Shown one piece after another: positions 49,685 to 60,895 of a stretch of 64,000 nt of DNA. The stretch spans positions 156,757,534 through 156,821,533 of the forward strand of contig NC_134574.1 of the NCBI RefSeq assembly GCF_050947875.1, in the 5' to 3' direction. The position numbers and the translations under genes were made by a program. The DNA is from Dermacentor variabilis (Eukaryota; Arthropoda; Arachnida; Ixodida; Ixodidae). Under the pieces are notes generated by a model. That model had not been told where the DNA came from. It did not search any database and was given only the letters and a program-made list of their open reading frames with translations. Numbering within the stretch: position 1 is the first letter of the stretch; the number at the start of each line of letters is the position of its first letter.

Positions 49685-49822
49685 CATAGCCCCTTCCCCC
49701 AGTGCAGGGTAGCAAACCGGACGTGCATCTGGTTAACCTCCTTGCCTTTCCTGTCTTCTATTTCTCTCTCTCTGTTCAGGCGGACGCGTGCTTCGAATAG
49801 CTCAATAAATGGATAAATAACC
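49685..49822 (+). mobile_element. LINE family-A 3'-UTR fragment with terminal ATAAA units
   Basis: CCAGTGCAGGGTAGCAAACCGG and TCTGGTTAACCTCCTTGCC (49698-49750), then a CT-rich stretch and CTCAATAAATGGATAAATAA, probably the element's true 3' end. Confidence 0.65.
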
Positions 49823-49959
49823 GCACCAGCGTTCAATACTCTAGAATGTACACGCTGCCCATTTGTACGAAATAGCTTTATATTTATGTGATTATCTTTA
49901 TTGGATAATTAATGCCGACTTTGTACTTAGCGGGCACGTGGTATGTCAGTCATTTCGTA

Positions 49960-50420
49960 GGTCACAGTATACCCACTGAGCCGCACGTCAGGCGAACGGC
50001 CAGCTATTAGTTAACATTAATCACTCAACTACATTAAATATTATAGTCAGAACAACACGGTCAATGCGCAGGTTTTAGGCTATCCTGAAACATTCCCGAT
50101 CCCTCTTTCCATTGCTCTGTACGCGCTACATAAATTTTTTTTTCCAAGCCTAAAAGAAAGGCCGCAAAGCAAAAGGAAGTACCACGCGACTAGCCGCCAC
50201 TATAGTCGGCACTTTTCGCTGATAAATAGTTGTATTACACGAATAATTAATTGTGTATATAGGCGAATTAATAAAAGTAGTATGATTTGCTCAAACGACG
50301 GCTAACGACATTACCTTGGTTATGTCCAGCTACGTAGCACTCGCATATTTTCTAAATTTTCGCACAACTTATGCTCGGGCCAGCTTGCATATATTGAGAC
50401 ACCTATAAGCAGCTCATGAT
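49960..50420 (+). repeat. Dispersed AT-rich repeat, copy 2 plus downstream module
   Basis: The first part matches 24840-25030 in order (TTAGTTAACATTAATCACTC, then ATTCCCGATCC, then CCATTGCTCTGTACGC). The second part (50301-50345) matches 7811-7851. It therefore links the other two fragments into one longer non-autonomous element. Confidence 0.6.
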
Positions 50421-50497
50421 TTAGATGAACGCATCTCACGAAGCCAATCTGTGTTATAATGTTATCGCTCAGCGCAACAAGCGTTTTTTGCGTCGTA

Positions 50498-50659
50498 CAC
50501 TGTAAAATAATTTACAACCTTAAAAGTGAAAAATGGTGTAAATGTGTCCATAACTCACACCCTTCAGGTGTTATCTATATAACGGACACCATAAGGGTGT
50601 GAGTTATCGACACATTTACACCCTTTTTCACTTTTTAGGGTGTAAATTATATTACAGTG
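50498..50659. mobile_element. CACTG-ended palindromic MITE, best-preserved copy
   Basis: CACTGTAAAATAATTTACAA at the left and TGTAAATTATATTACAGTG at the right, with TA at 50496-50497 and 50660-50661. The arms of about 75 bp are nearly complementary throughout, including GTGTGAGTTAT and TAACTCACAC. The TA duplication points to a Tc1/mariner-type mobiliser, by inference. Confidence 0.88.
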
Positions 50660-50739
50660 TAGGTTTCTCGAATGTTATCGCTCGTTCTATCCGCGTTGTC
50701 TGTTGTCGCCGAACCTGCAGGTGCATATACAGATTCTGT

Positions 50740-50945
50740 GCGCGCCACGAATTGTGTAGTAACTTTCGGGAAGGCGCCCGGGCACCAGCGATTACGCTGG
50801 AACCTTCGACGAGTCATGTATAGAACCATCGACGAGCATGACCCGCTTATGAGACTTTCGACGATCGACGAGTGTGCTCAATGCTATGATTGTGTCGAGC
50901 GTTGCTTGTCTTGCTGGGCACCGGTTCCCCCAATAAAATAGTCGG
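50740..50945 (+). mobile_element. Possible solo LTR
   Basis: A GC-balanced stretch has a CCAGCGATTACGCTGG hairpin (50783-50798), paired CGACGAGTCATG / CGACGAGCATGACCCGCT blocks, and ends GGGCACCGGTTCCCCCAATAAA. It resembles tick LTRs as I remember them. TG...CA ends and a target duplication were not established. Confidence 0.3.
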
Positions 50946-50999
50946 TTTAGTGACTTGCGCTGGGACACTGTGGTTGATCAGCGCCACTACAACGCGGCC

Positions 51000-51027
51000 A
51001 CACACATACACACATGCACACACACGC

Positions 51028-51058
<31 letters not shown>
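51000..51058. repeat. (CA)n-(TA)n short tracts
   Basis: Interrupted CA at 51000-51025 and TA at 51031-51057. Confidence 0.95.
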
Positions 51059-51061
<3 letters not shown>

Positions 51062-51179
51062 AACCTACCACAGATGATGTTTGCCTTATGAGCCGCTTGT
51101 TCGAATGTACCTATCATTCCGAACCCGAACATACATATAGACACAGAGCTCTGTGCATGTAGCATGCCCACTTATATAT

Positions 51180-51900
51180 GTCGAAAGAGAGCTGCGAGCT
51201 CGGCGTCACCGGCGCTGGCCAACAGCCGTCCGTGCGTCCATCGATTTTTTCCCGGAACCCCCTCTCTCAGTCTATCAGGCCTCGCACGCAGAGCCGAGAG
51301 AAGAGAGGGGAGGGGCAGTAGGCGAAATGTTGTGATACGGAGGGCTGTGGCCTACCGACCCGTAGGCCAGCGTTGACCAATGGCCAACGCGTCTCACTGC
51401 GCCCGCATTTCCTCCCCGCCATCGCGCTTTTGTCCCCAGAAAAAAGCGGGAGGGGGCAGCGGAGTCCATCCTCGAAAGTAAAGAAAGTAAACTAACGATC
51501 CCCGAGGAGAGCTTTGGGTGCGCGGGAAACATCGGGGATGGCGGGCGGTCATTCTGGCTCGCCCCCCCCCCCCCCATCACCGGCGGCCGGCAAGTTCTCC
51601 CCGCTTTGGCGCTATACTATACGGTCTCCCGCGTGGCTGGCCCAATGTCCACTTCCGCGTCGCCGCTCACGTCTCATTGGCCTCTCTGCGGGGTGACGTG
51701 GACGCTGGGGTCAGCCAATCGGGACGCGACGCGGAGGGGGAAAACGTGGCCACTTTGCTTTCGTTTTTTTTTTCGCGAAAGAGGGAAAACAGCAGCGGAC
51801 ACGTTCGCAGACGGCTTGCACACGACGCCCCCTCTCCCCATTTCCCCTCTCTATCCAATGTAACTGTATATTGCCGTCGTTTCTCCCTTGCGAAGGGTAC
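51180..51900. promoter_or_regulatory. CpG-rich promoter-like stretch with CCAAT boxes
   Basis: GC- and CpG-rich DNA containing CCAAT at 51377-51381, ATTGG (inverted CCAAT) at 51676-51680 and CCAAT at 51715-51719, within about 340 bp. A C10 run lies near 51565. The flanks are AT-rich. The composition and CCAAT set fit a TATA-less promoter. The gene it serves is uncertain; see the candidate exon at 52019. Confidence 0.45.
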
Positions 51901-52018
51901 AGACGGGAAAAGGGGAGAAAAGGAGGCAAATTGGTAAGCGAATAGGGAAAACGGGCACATTTCCCTCTTTTCGTGCTCTCTGTGAGCACTTGTTCTCTTA
52001 GTTCTTTTGTTGAACTGA

Positions 52019-52258
52019 ATGGTGCATAGCGCAGACGGGACGTTGCAGTGGCTATCGAACGGCGTCGCTCTTTGCATCCTTTTTTTTGCATGCGTGAGTG
52101 CCGCTTCGAAGAGCGAGAGGCAGCGAGTTGCGGAAGCGGGGTTGAAGGGAATGATTCGAATGGATGGACTCTCTTGGTGGATTGGTGAACTGGAAACGGG
52201 TTGCTGCGGGATGAAAAGGGAGGGTTTCGGGAAAAAAGGAGCTTACGCATCCTTTCCA
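52019..52258 (+). CDS. Candidate first exon with signal-peptide-like N terminus (weak)
   Basis: The frame begins MVHSADGTLQWLSNG, then a hydrophobic stretch VALCILFFACVSA ending in small residues. The following chain is charged (SKSERQRVAEAG...), like a secretory signal and cleavage site, though the n-region lacks a positive charge. The CpG/CCAAT stretch lies 300-650 bp upstream, and a GTAAGA donor follows at 52259 in phase 0. Against it: poor Kozak context (T at -3), no homology recognised, and no second exon found. A frame on the opposite strand is equally long. It may be chance. Confidence 0.22.
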
Positions 52259-52539
52259 GTAAGAAGGTCTTGGGGGATGAAAAGTCAGACGGTGCCTCGT
52301 GTGTGTGGCCCAAGGTTCTCCGTCTCTCCCTCTCTCTCTTATGTCTCTCTATGTCTCTTATTTTTGTAGTTATGACTGAGGAGATAACTGGGAACGAGAC
52401 TGGTCTCTATATGCTGGGTGTCCCAGCCAGAGTTAAAGAAGTATGCCAAGGCATTCTAGAACGATGCGACCAAATGCATGTTGCTGACTGTTTAATGTAG
52501 TAAGACACACTATATTTTTGTATCCTGCTTAATTGCATA

Positions 52540-52770
52540 CATAATCAGGTAAGATTAATTAACCAACCTCTGAAGCAACGAAGTTAGGCAAAAAATCCCA
52601 ATTAGAAAGTTGCAGGACGCTTTGCAAAACGTCCGATAAGACGGTTTCTAACTTTCTATCTATTAAGCATTAGTTTTTTTTTCCGCTTACTGTAGATGCC
52701 CACGAAATGAAAAAAAATACCACGTGACATGCCCGATAGAGCGCCGTGATTGCAGTGCTCCTAAACGTTC
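52540..52770 (+). repeat. Dispersed AT-rich repeat, copy 3 (diverged)
   Basis: AAGATTAATTAACCAACCTC is followed downstream by poly-T, GCCCACGAAATG and TACCACGTGACATGCCCG. This corresponds to the AAAGGCCGCAAAGC and TACCACGCGACTAGCCGCC part of copy 2. It holds an inverted pair AATTAGAAAGTTGCAGGACG / CGTCCGATAAGACGGTTTCTAACTTTCTAT. Confidence 0.45.
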
Positions 52771-53297
52771 CGCGTACAAACGAACATATAATTTAGCCGG
52801 GTGTGCTGCCGCTTAAAAGGCGACAGGGCAACCGTTACTGCAGCGCAAGTGATAACGGTTGCATGGTGTCAATCGCACATGTCAACGCCTGCGTCACTGC
52901 CCTATCGCGGCAGCATAGCCTCTTGTATATTTACCAAAGAGGGGGCTTCTTTAACGACCTATCTTGGTGCACGCACGTTGACTATACGCTACTCGCAATC
53001 CCAACCACAAGCTTGACTACCTGCGCCGCAACTCGTTCAGAGCACCTTCAACCTTAAAGCTAACGCTGTATAAAGCAGTATATTTCGACCTGAACTGCGT
53101 CAGCCATATCTGGGATCCCAGCTAATATATACCCATCACATCCCTAGAACATGTCCATAGTCGCACTGCCTGATTGGTACTAATTACTTCCGTCACAATA
53201 TAGTGCTTCCTCGACGAAACATACGCTAGCCTATACCTAATATATCTTCACGCAGTAAATTTTCTCGCATTTACCTCTTATACATACTTTATTATTA
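52771..53297. other. Non-coding, nothing recognised
   Basis: Short frames only. Confidence 0.4.
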
Positions 53298-53966
53298 CCT
53301 GGTGTTAACAGCTCAAAACGTAGAAGGGACGCGAGACGAGAAGCCGACCACCTCAAGCGCTGACTTTCAAGAACCTTTATTTGAAACATACACGGCTTCT
53401 TCTTATATAGATTTGCCCACACGTGTCACAGGCACGTCATTGGGCATCATGTGAAGCGCGCACCTTTTCGCACTCAAGATAATGATTACACTTGCAGAAG
53501 CTCAAGTTCTTTTTTTGTTAGCGACAAAGACGGCATGTTAACAGATTGCACACGAAGTCTGGCAATCTCGGCTGCCTCAGTAATGTCCCCAACCAGCTGG
53601 TCATTATATGTTTTTTCAGCACTTCACAGCGTCTGAATTCTGCGGCACAAGCTTTAAAGGGGCAATCCCTCTAAAGAGATTATTGAGGCAGCCGAAATTG
53701 GCAGACTTCGTGAGCAGTTTGTTAGCACGCCTTCCTTCTTGCTATCAAAGAAAAGAAAAAAAGAACTTGAGTTCTTAAAGTGCAATCAGTGTAATGAGTG
53801 CGAAAAAGTGCGCGTTTCACATGACATGCAATGACGTGTCTGTGACACGTGTGGACAAATGTACAAGAAGCCGCGTATCTCTCAAATAAACGTTGTTCAA
53901 AGTCAGAGCTTGTGATGTCGTCTCGTCTCGCGTCCCTTCTACGTTTTGCGCTGTTAGTACCAGCAT
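53298..53966. repeat. 0.67-kb foldback with ~285-bp arms
   Basis: The left arm 53298-53584 and right arm 53680-53966 are inverted and diverged. Outer pair: AAAACGTAGAAGGGACGCGA with TCGCGTCCCTTCTACGTTTT. Middle: CACACGTGTCACAGGCACGT with ACGTGTCTGTGACACGTGTG. Inner: ACACGAAGTCTGGCAATCTC with GAAATTGGCAGACTTCGTGA. A 95-bp spacer lies between. Each arm includes TTTATTTGAAA or CAAATAAA near the CGCTTGA block, so an arm may be a retroelement terminus present as a head-to-head pair. Confidence 0.85.
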
Positions 53967-56548
53967 GGAAAACCAACAACCCCAAGCTGCTATTTTATTA
54001 TTACGATGACACTTTGAAAAGCAATCTCCTTTCTTGACCTATGAAGGTGTACATTTCATTGCGTACGCGATTTAATGTCGCTATGTCACAATTTCAAAGT
54101 TCAGCCTGTAGAAGAGAGCATGAACGATCTACAAGAGAAACGGTGATCGAATAAACAAATGGCCCATGAGACTAACGATGACATCGATTGGATTCATTAC
54201 TGAATTTCTCTATGGGGAGGTATATAACCCAGTGGAAGTGTCCCAGCATCGAAGCCCCGACAAACAACGCCAATAGGAGATTACAGTGCAAGGCTTAGCT
54301 GTCGCAGAGTAAATTTCAAAATCCTTTCAAGGAAAGGAGAAACGTGGGCAGTCCAGAAAGTAGGGGTCAATTGATTCGCATCGGTTGCCAACGTGGCACA
54401 ATGAAGAAATCGCCAGACCAGATCGTTGCAGGTACAAACTTAAGGTTGTTACTTGACATCTCGGTTGAGGACATTGTCTTGGAAGGAGACAGAACCCTAA
54501 TATGTGGCCCTGAAAGCACTACCGGCTCGGCTACTAAGTCCAAGTAAGACATACTTGTATATAAGCCTTCCTTCTCGTCGTCGATGAAGTTCTCTATGTG
54601 TCGCTCACGAATAGAGCTGAAGTAAGTTTTCTTCCATGGAGGGACTACGTTACGTCAACGTGGAAGCAATATCCGTGAAGACCTGTAGACAGTCCTCCCC
54701 TTGCTTGAATTCTATAAGACCAAGGCGAAAGACTCCAAAAATATTTTTTGCAAGTACTCATTTATATCCTTTTCGTTCAGGCTACGAGCCGATGCTATTC
54801 TGATATATATATGATATATAGCTGGAACAATGACTCTTATTTCTTCTTTTCTGCAGCGACCTTCTTCTATGTATCCATGCTAACCCCAAACGCAGCTTAA
54901 TAGCAAATCCAGCTACGTCCACGCTGACACGTGATAGCCGTCAGGCGCAGAAAAGAAAGTGGCTGAAAGAATCTCGACCGTGATTACAAAATGGACGACG
55001 CGTGCGCAAAAGCACTACCCGCGAACGCAACACGGCGATAAAAACAACAGCAGCAGCAGCAACAACAAAAACAACTACTACAAAACAGCAGTAATCAATT
55101 TCCTACGCGAAAAAAGAAACACCAAAAAGGGGAGTTGCTGGAATGAAAATAGAAGAGGATAAAAGATAGGACACAAAAAATAGGAAAAAGCGAAATCTTA
55201 TCGAGATAATGTGTTGTATCGGGAAGAAATCGAAGTGGTGGTGATGTAAAAGAGGGGGGGTGGAGAATAGGAGGGCTAGAGGGGAACAGGACATCGCTCA
55301 TGCTACGACGGCTCGCGCGACAAGCCGAAACCCTGGCGCCGCGCCTTTGGCTCCCCAATTGGGGATTGCGGGCCAAAGAATAAGGAAAGCCGCTGCTTCT
55401 GCGCATTAGACAGCGGCGGCGCAGCAACGACAACAACAGCAACAACAACAACAAGAAATCCACAGAAAATCTCGACAGCTCGCAGAAGAGGCCGGGTAAA
55501 ATGAAGAAACGGCGCGCGCGGGCACGCAAGCGTTAAACCCGAAAGCCACCACCGCCACCTCTTCTATTAGCGAGGGTGAACGAAGGAAATAAAAAGAAGG
55601 GACCGAGGAAAGAAGAACGAATGAGGAAGAAAGAAATGGGGATCCCTTCAGCTCACCAATCCATCGCTTGCCTCGGAAAGAAAAAAAAACGAAAGAGTCC
55701 CTGCATGGGCTCGGCGTGCACGGATGCTCTCGATGTGTCGTGTGTGTACCGCGCTTTCTGTAGCCCGGTGCCGCAAACTTCGACAATAATAACAATACCT
55801 CCCTCTCCTTTCAGCAAACCCTACCCTAGTGACACCCTCCCCATCATCCGGAGGGCAGTTGCGATGCTTTTCTCCCGCTTTCGAAAATAAAGGAGCGCCA
55901 AAAAATCGGGAGGGGAGAAGACGGCGGGAAAGAGCTTCCAAAACTAGGCCGAGCTTCCAGCGTGTCTTTCAGGAATAAAAATTAAATACTGAGAACGAAA
56001 CGAACGAGAGAAGACGGAAGGAGAGCTTGCCTGAATTTAATACGAGAGCAGGAAGTGGAGACGGCAGGCGTCCCCAGGCAGCATAACCTTGTATATGACG
56101 CGCCGAACAAATGAGGGCGCGACTTGAGAGCGATAACGATCTGTGCACCGCTGTCGGAGGCAACGCTCCCTAATTCCTCGAGGAGACGTGGTGCGAAACA
56201 TTGCGTCGTTTTGGTCACTTTCACTGCAGAAAGAGGCGTCGAAGTGTCTTTTCGCACGATTTAATGAGAGATTTTCGCCACTGAAATCGACACATGCAGA
56301 ACGAGTGTTCATAGGAGCTGATGAGTCAGTCTGTATCCGTACATTTGAGACACAAATGCCGATGATGAAAGAAATTGAGAAGATAAATGATAAAACAGAC
56401 AGGCGCACCCTAAAGCCACGTGCAAAGAAAGGAGGCACTCTGAAAACACATAATCAAATCGAAAGTATAGGAAAACTACAAGGCCCGCCCGAAGCCTGTT
56501 TTCAAGCCAGAAAGCCAAAGTTGTCGCGGATGTTGCACACACCGTTGA
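53967..56548. other. Non-coding; includes purine-rich DNA with CAGCAACAA runs
   Basis: Purine-rich plus strand through 55.1-56.0 kb with CAACAGCAGCAGCAGCAACA (55044) and CAACAACAACAACAAG (55441). A 67-codon plus-strand frame at 54344-54547 and a GC-rich patch at 55296-55380 show no domain. No gene is called. Confidence 0.4.
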
Positions 56549-56725
56549 CATACATACATACATACATACATACATACATACATACATACATACATACATA
56601 CATACATACATACATACATACATACATACATACATACATACATACATACATACATACATACATACATACATACATACATACATACATACATACATACATA
56701 CATACATACATACATACATACATAC
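56549..56725 (+). repeat. (CATA)n tetranucleotide tract, ~177 bp
   Basis: An uninterrupted CATA tract of about 44 units. Open frames on both strands through it are artefacts. Confidence 0.98.
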
Positions 56726-57139
56726 CCCTCTTGGCTTCGTGAACGTCTCTCATTAATTCAAACATACTTCTGTTTGTACTTCTTAAGATATACAGTCCGT
56801 AAAAAGCAGTACGAGCATTTATTTTTCTCTCGTGTCTTACATGCATGCTATTTCTTCCTGCTCCTAACATTGTCGTTTGCACCGCTTCACGAAAGCTCTG
56901 AGTAATGAACTACTCCCGAGTTCCTGAAACAAGAGATACGATTCTTAAATGTCTTGTACGCACAAATAGATAGCCTCCGCGCTGAGTAAGAAAAGATACT
57001 AGCCGTGCTCTGTCATCGATTAGACAATATGGTGTAGGTTTTCTGTTTTGATTTCTCTCACTGACTATAGACCATGTGCTTGTGGTGTGTACTGAGTATG
57101 CGCGCGAAATACTGACAATGGCAGCTACCTTGAGACATT
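56726..57139. other. Non-coding, nothing recognised
   Basis: AT-rich with no domain. Confidence 0.4.
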
Positions 57140-57415
57140 TATACAATAGCCCACTGCCGAAGGACCTCTTGCTAGGCACATGGCCACACAGTTGGCACAT
57201 GATAGAGACAATGCGTGTTCTTTCACGTTTCTTAGGCGACACGGGCCTGGACTCACGCTTGTGATAACATTTATGCAGTGTGTCCTCCAGCTCGCTCCTC
57301 CCATTATCATCCTCCATTGTGAGCCTTTTTCTTCCCCTCTTCCCCTTCCCTCACGTAGAGTAGCAGACCAGATGCTCCATTTTCAGGGCTACCTCTCTAC
57401 ATTTTCCACTCATTA
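57140..57415 (+). pseudogene. LINE family-A C-terminal end and 3' UTR
   Basis: The frame ends TMRVLSRFLGDTGLDSRL then a stop at 57264, parallel to the SVKALLTFLRDSGLLERL terminus at 46.6-47.06 kb. The tail CACGTAGAGTAGCAGACCAG and GGGCTACCTCTCTAC (57353-57401) is a diverged family-A 3' UTR. Confidence 0.7.
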
Positions 57416-57469
57416 AACTACTTCTTCTCTCGCTGATATATACATGTTTTCAGGGCTATAGCCCTGAAA

Positions 57470-57590
57470 ACCTGCCGTGGTTGCTTAGTGGAAATATGGG
57501 GTTGGGCTGCTGAGTACGAGGTCGTGGGATCGAATGGAGGCGAAACGCGAAAACACCCGTGTACTTTGATTTAGGCGCCCTAATTTAGAG
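57470..57590 (+). mobile_element. Truncated Ruka-type SINE with internal deletion
   Basis: CCTGCCGTGGTTGCTTAGTGG to GGTCGTGGGATCGAAT is the tRNA-like head. It then jumps to GGAGGCGAAACGCGAAAACA, losing about 25 bases around the second half of the B box. Sequence stops matching after TTTAGGCGC, so the 3' half is absent. Confidence 0.85.
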
Positions 57591-60500
57591 GACTCTTACT
57601 AAAGAACGATGCATTCCCGACGTGTACGTCGAGCCACTAACAAGTAAAAGCTTCGAGTCGTATAGAAAGTTACAGAGCAGGGCATTCGTCGACGCGTACA
57701 AGTGACGTCGTTTTTATGCAAACGCGTCTGTCCCTAAAACAATACCGACATGACTCCCTGTATACTGTGGCCTTCAAAAGTCCGCGTCAGGATCCCGACG
57801 CGACGTGCGGGAAAAAGGGGGGGGGGGGTTCATTAAGTGGTGTAGAAAGCTGGTGTTGCAATTACGCAAAAAGGGGAGTGCAGTGAGAGTCAGCAAAGCA
57901 GAGAGAAAAGAAAGCGTCAAAAACTCCTCTGCGACTCCACGTCCAGACAGCTATCTCGCTATACAAAGGGACACGTAGAAGAGGAAAGGGAACCCGAAGG
58001 AAGGAAAACCGAACGGGAGGGGCCCAGATAGAGGCAGAAAGAGGAAGAGAGAAGATTGCGTACGGATACGTCGAACGAAAAATAAGTGAAAATAAAAAAA
58101 AACAGGAAAACCAAAAAAAGAAAAGGGGGAAATGGGGAAGTGCAAATGAACGCCAAGATGAACAAGCGGTTCACTCGTGTCTGGCCGACCCTTCCACTAT
58201 ATACAAGTCGCTTTTATGCGCTACACACACTTCTTTTTTCCGCCTTTCCTCTTTCCTAATCGTCTGCTCCTTTCTTTCTCTTTCCCTAACAGGCGCTCTT
58301 CGCGGCGGTCATTTTCTTCTTTCCTTTCTTCATGTTCTCTTCTTTCATGGCCGCCCTCTTCCCGCTTCGGCATGTATGGCCGCAGTGTGCCTCCCTTGCA
58401 CGGATGACCGGCGTTGCTTCATCGGCGCCTCCCGCCGCATCCCTTTCAAAACGAGCGGCGAGCGCCAGCGTTGTCGACGGCGACGACCAAGGTCCGGGAG
58501 ATTTAATCGATGAATTGATGGACCTCCCGGTTCTTTTTTCTTTCTTCTTTCCCGCCGCCCGTTGTACGCGTGTGTATGTGTTTGCGTGCGCTTGCGCGTT
58601 CGCTTATACTACAGGGGTGCCTTTCGCGCCACAGGGAGAACGGATGGGGAAATAGGGACGCGAAGGGAAAGGGGGGAATCGAGATGTGAGGGAGTCTGTA
58701 GAGGAAAGGGGAACGAAAGGAAATAGTGGTAAAGGCCCCAAAGAACTAAAAGGCGAAAGAGCGCAAAAATAGGAACAGCAATAATGATACGTAGCCGGCT
58801 CGCAGTGGACGTTCGGTGCCGCTGGAGAGCTCTGTTCTGCTACTGCTGCTGCTGCTGCTGCTGTTTCCGTTGTATAGCGGGCAATGGCGCCCGATGCGTT
58901 CTTGATAGGCTGTGCACGCCACAGAACGTTGCCAGCGCTGTGTGCCAGTCCTCTTTATAGTACGTGCCATCGTTTGGCGGCCTTTCTTATTATTGCTTCT
59001 CGTTCGGCTGCGGTGCGTAGAGGGTGTATGATGTTTTTCATTCTCGCTCCGTTTTACGATGTCAGACCGTTTCCTTTTATTGTTAATTTTTGTTGTTGTT
59101 GTTGTGCACCAGCGCGTTTGTTACTATGAACGAAAAGACAACCGTTCAATCCGAAAGGCTGGGTGGCGTTTACTAATGGCTGCATCGCTATATGTATAGA
59201 ATGATCATTTGGGCGTAATACGGCCGGCCGGAAATAAGTGCACCTTCGACGGTGACGCGGCGAAAGGCCACGAATTGGTGGAACGAGAGTAGCCAAACGG
59301 CTTCTCCCACATGTATACGCGCGTGTCTGTGTGTGTTTGTACATTTGTTGGTACGTGTTTGTGTGGGCTTTTACGATGACGACAGAGGCAATACTACGGA
59401 CGAGAAGGCAGACTTGATGAGAGGCGGAATAAATGCGGAACACGACAACGAGAATCCTGCGTGAGACGTGTCAAGCGAGCAGGCTCGTTTCTGAATTCGT
59501 GAACCATACAAAAGCGTATAATATTGCTGCGAACTTGGAATAAACGGGACCTTTTTTTTTCCAACTAACATCATCGGTCACACATGCGGTGCGTGTGATA
59601 AGCTATGCGCATTGTATCTTTGTCGAATACTCGTCAAACGTTGTCACATTGCCCTCACGTCGTCCTCAAACCTTATCTAACGCCGGTATCCTTTGTTCGC
59701 GCCAATATTACGAATAACAATGCAATTATTTCTTTTCTCCTTATGGCAGTAATGCGACGAGAAGGAAGACGTCCAGCCATACATACCCGAAACAACGACG
59801 AAATAACGGTTGAGGAAGAAATGTGATGAATTTCGGGTGTATCGATTTATGTCAGAACACCATCTTCGCGAACGTTTCAATAACGCAACGAATTCCTCAA
59901 TGTGGTCAATGGAATGCTCAAGGCCACTGAGGAAGCTATGTGGTAAACGGGATGCTGAAGGTGACAGTTTCCCACTTTTTATAACAGGGTTTCAAGTATA
60001 CAGGAAGGTTAATCCCCGATATATCAGGAGCATGAAGCTGCGTGGCGTACATGAAGCAGACAAAAAGAAATATCTAAGAGGGAGCTTCACACGACAGTCT
60101 TCAAAACGTAGAGATAAAAAATAAAATGAAGGAACCATGGAAAAAAAATCACGCAGGAACTCCTCTGGGAGTTGTCGAAGTATGCGTAAGCATTGTGCCA
60201 CTTGCTCATCTCCCCGCAGCCTGGTGTCATTATGGATATTATGAAACTCGATCCGGCCAGTATACAAACGGCAGCGCTGCAAAGGCACGAACTGCTGCGG
60301 ACGGCGGTGCCAGGTGAATTGATGACACAAGCAAAGTACTGCAGGTGGCGGTGCCAGGTGCATTGAACAGGTTCCGATCATTGTAAGCCGTTATCGCTCC
60401 TTAGCGCCTTACCCATCCGCGTCGAACCGTTATCAACAGCACGCCGGCGGTGGCTGCGCATGGCACGGCCTCGCGGGTCCTATCTAAAAGCGATCTGAGA

Positions 60501-60836
60501 TGGGGACAGATCGCTCCGAGTGCTGATAGCTTCGTGTACGCTGTGTTTTCGCCGCTTAGTTCGCGTTGAAGCGAGAGACAGCACGAAGGTGGAATTCGCT
60601 CGTTGCTGCGAGCCCTATCTTGAAAGCGATCGTCTTACGTGACGGACGGGTTTCCTCATTGGGTAGGCATCGAAATGCTTACGCATTTAAAAGGCATTCA
60701 AGCACGTGAGTGAAAATGGTGATCCCTATAATGAACCCGGTGCATATGGCTGCGCTCCTTTTGTCGTCTGCTTGTCTGCGGCGCGCCTCGGAAGTTGTAG
60801 CGCATGGCTAATTTCGTGGACGCGCCGGAGCTAAGA
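57591..60836. other. Non-coding 3.2-kb stretch, nothing recognised
   Basis: It includes a G run at 57819-57829, a purine-rich run 57880-58140, moderately CpG-rich DNA at 58370-58640 and a CTG run at 58841-58861. Frames up to 129 codons lack domains. GC-rich 60420-60680 has no clear gene. Confidence 0.4.
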
Positions 60837-60850
60837 GTTGTCATAGCAAC
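60837..60850. promoter_or_regulatory. X-box-like motif
   Basis: GTTGTCATAGCAAC fits the relaxed RFX X-box pattern (half-sites GTTGTC and AGCAAC). It is followed by GGCAAC. No gene context. Confidence 0.25.
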
Positions 60851-60895
60851 GGCAACAATGTTTCCCGCTACTGAGGCCGCGAAAAAAGAAAATTA

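Noticed and set aside
51711..52313. 200-codon minus-strand open frame
   Set aside because: Composition is S/R/P/F-rich from pyrimidine-rich DNA, with no domain or splice support. It overlaps a plus-strand candidate with at least a signal-like N terminus.
54344..54547. 67-codon plus-strand frame with a protein-like composition
   Set aside because: No homology recognised and no splice or promoter context. It is too short to support on composition alone.
56143..56742. 199-codon plus-strand frame ending in a repeated Y-I-H-T peptide
   Set aside because: The last third is translation of the CATA microsatellite, which has no stop in this frame. The first part has no recognisable domain.
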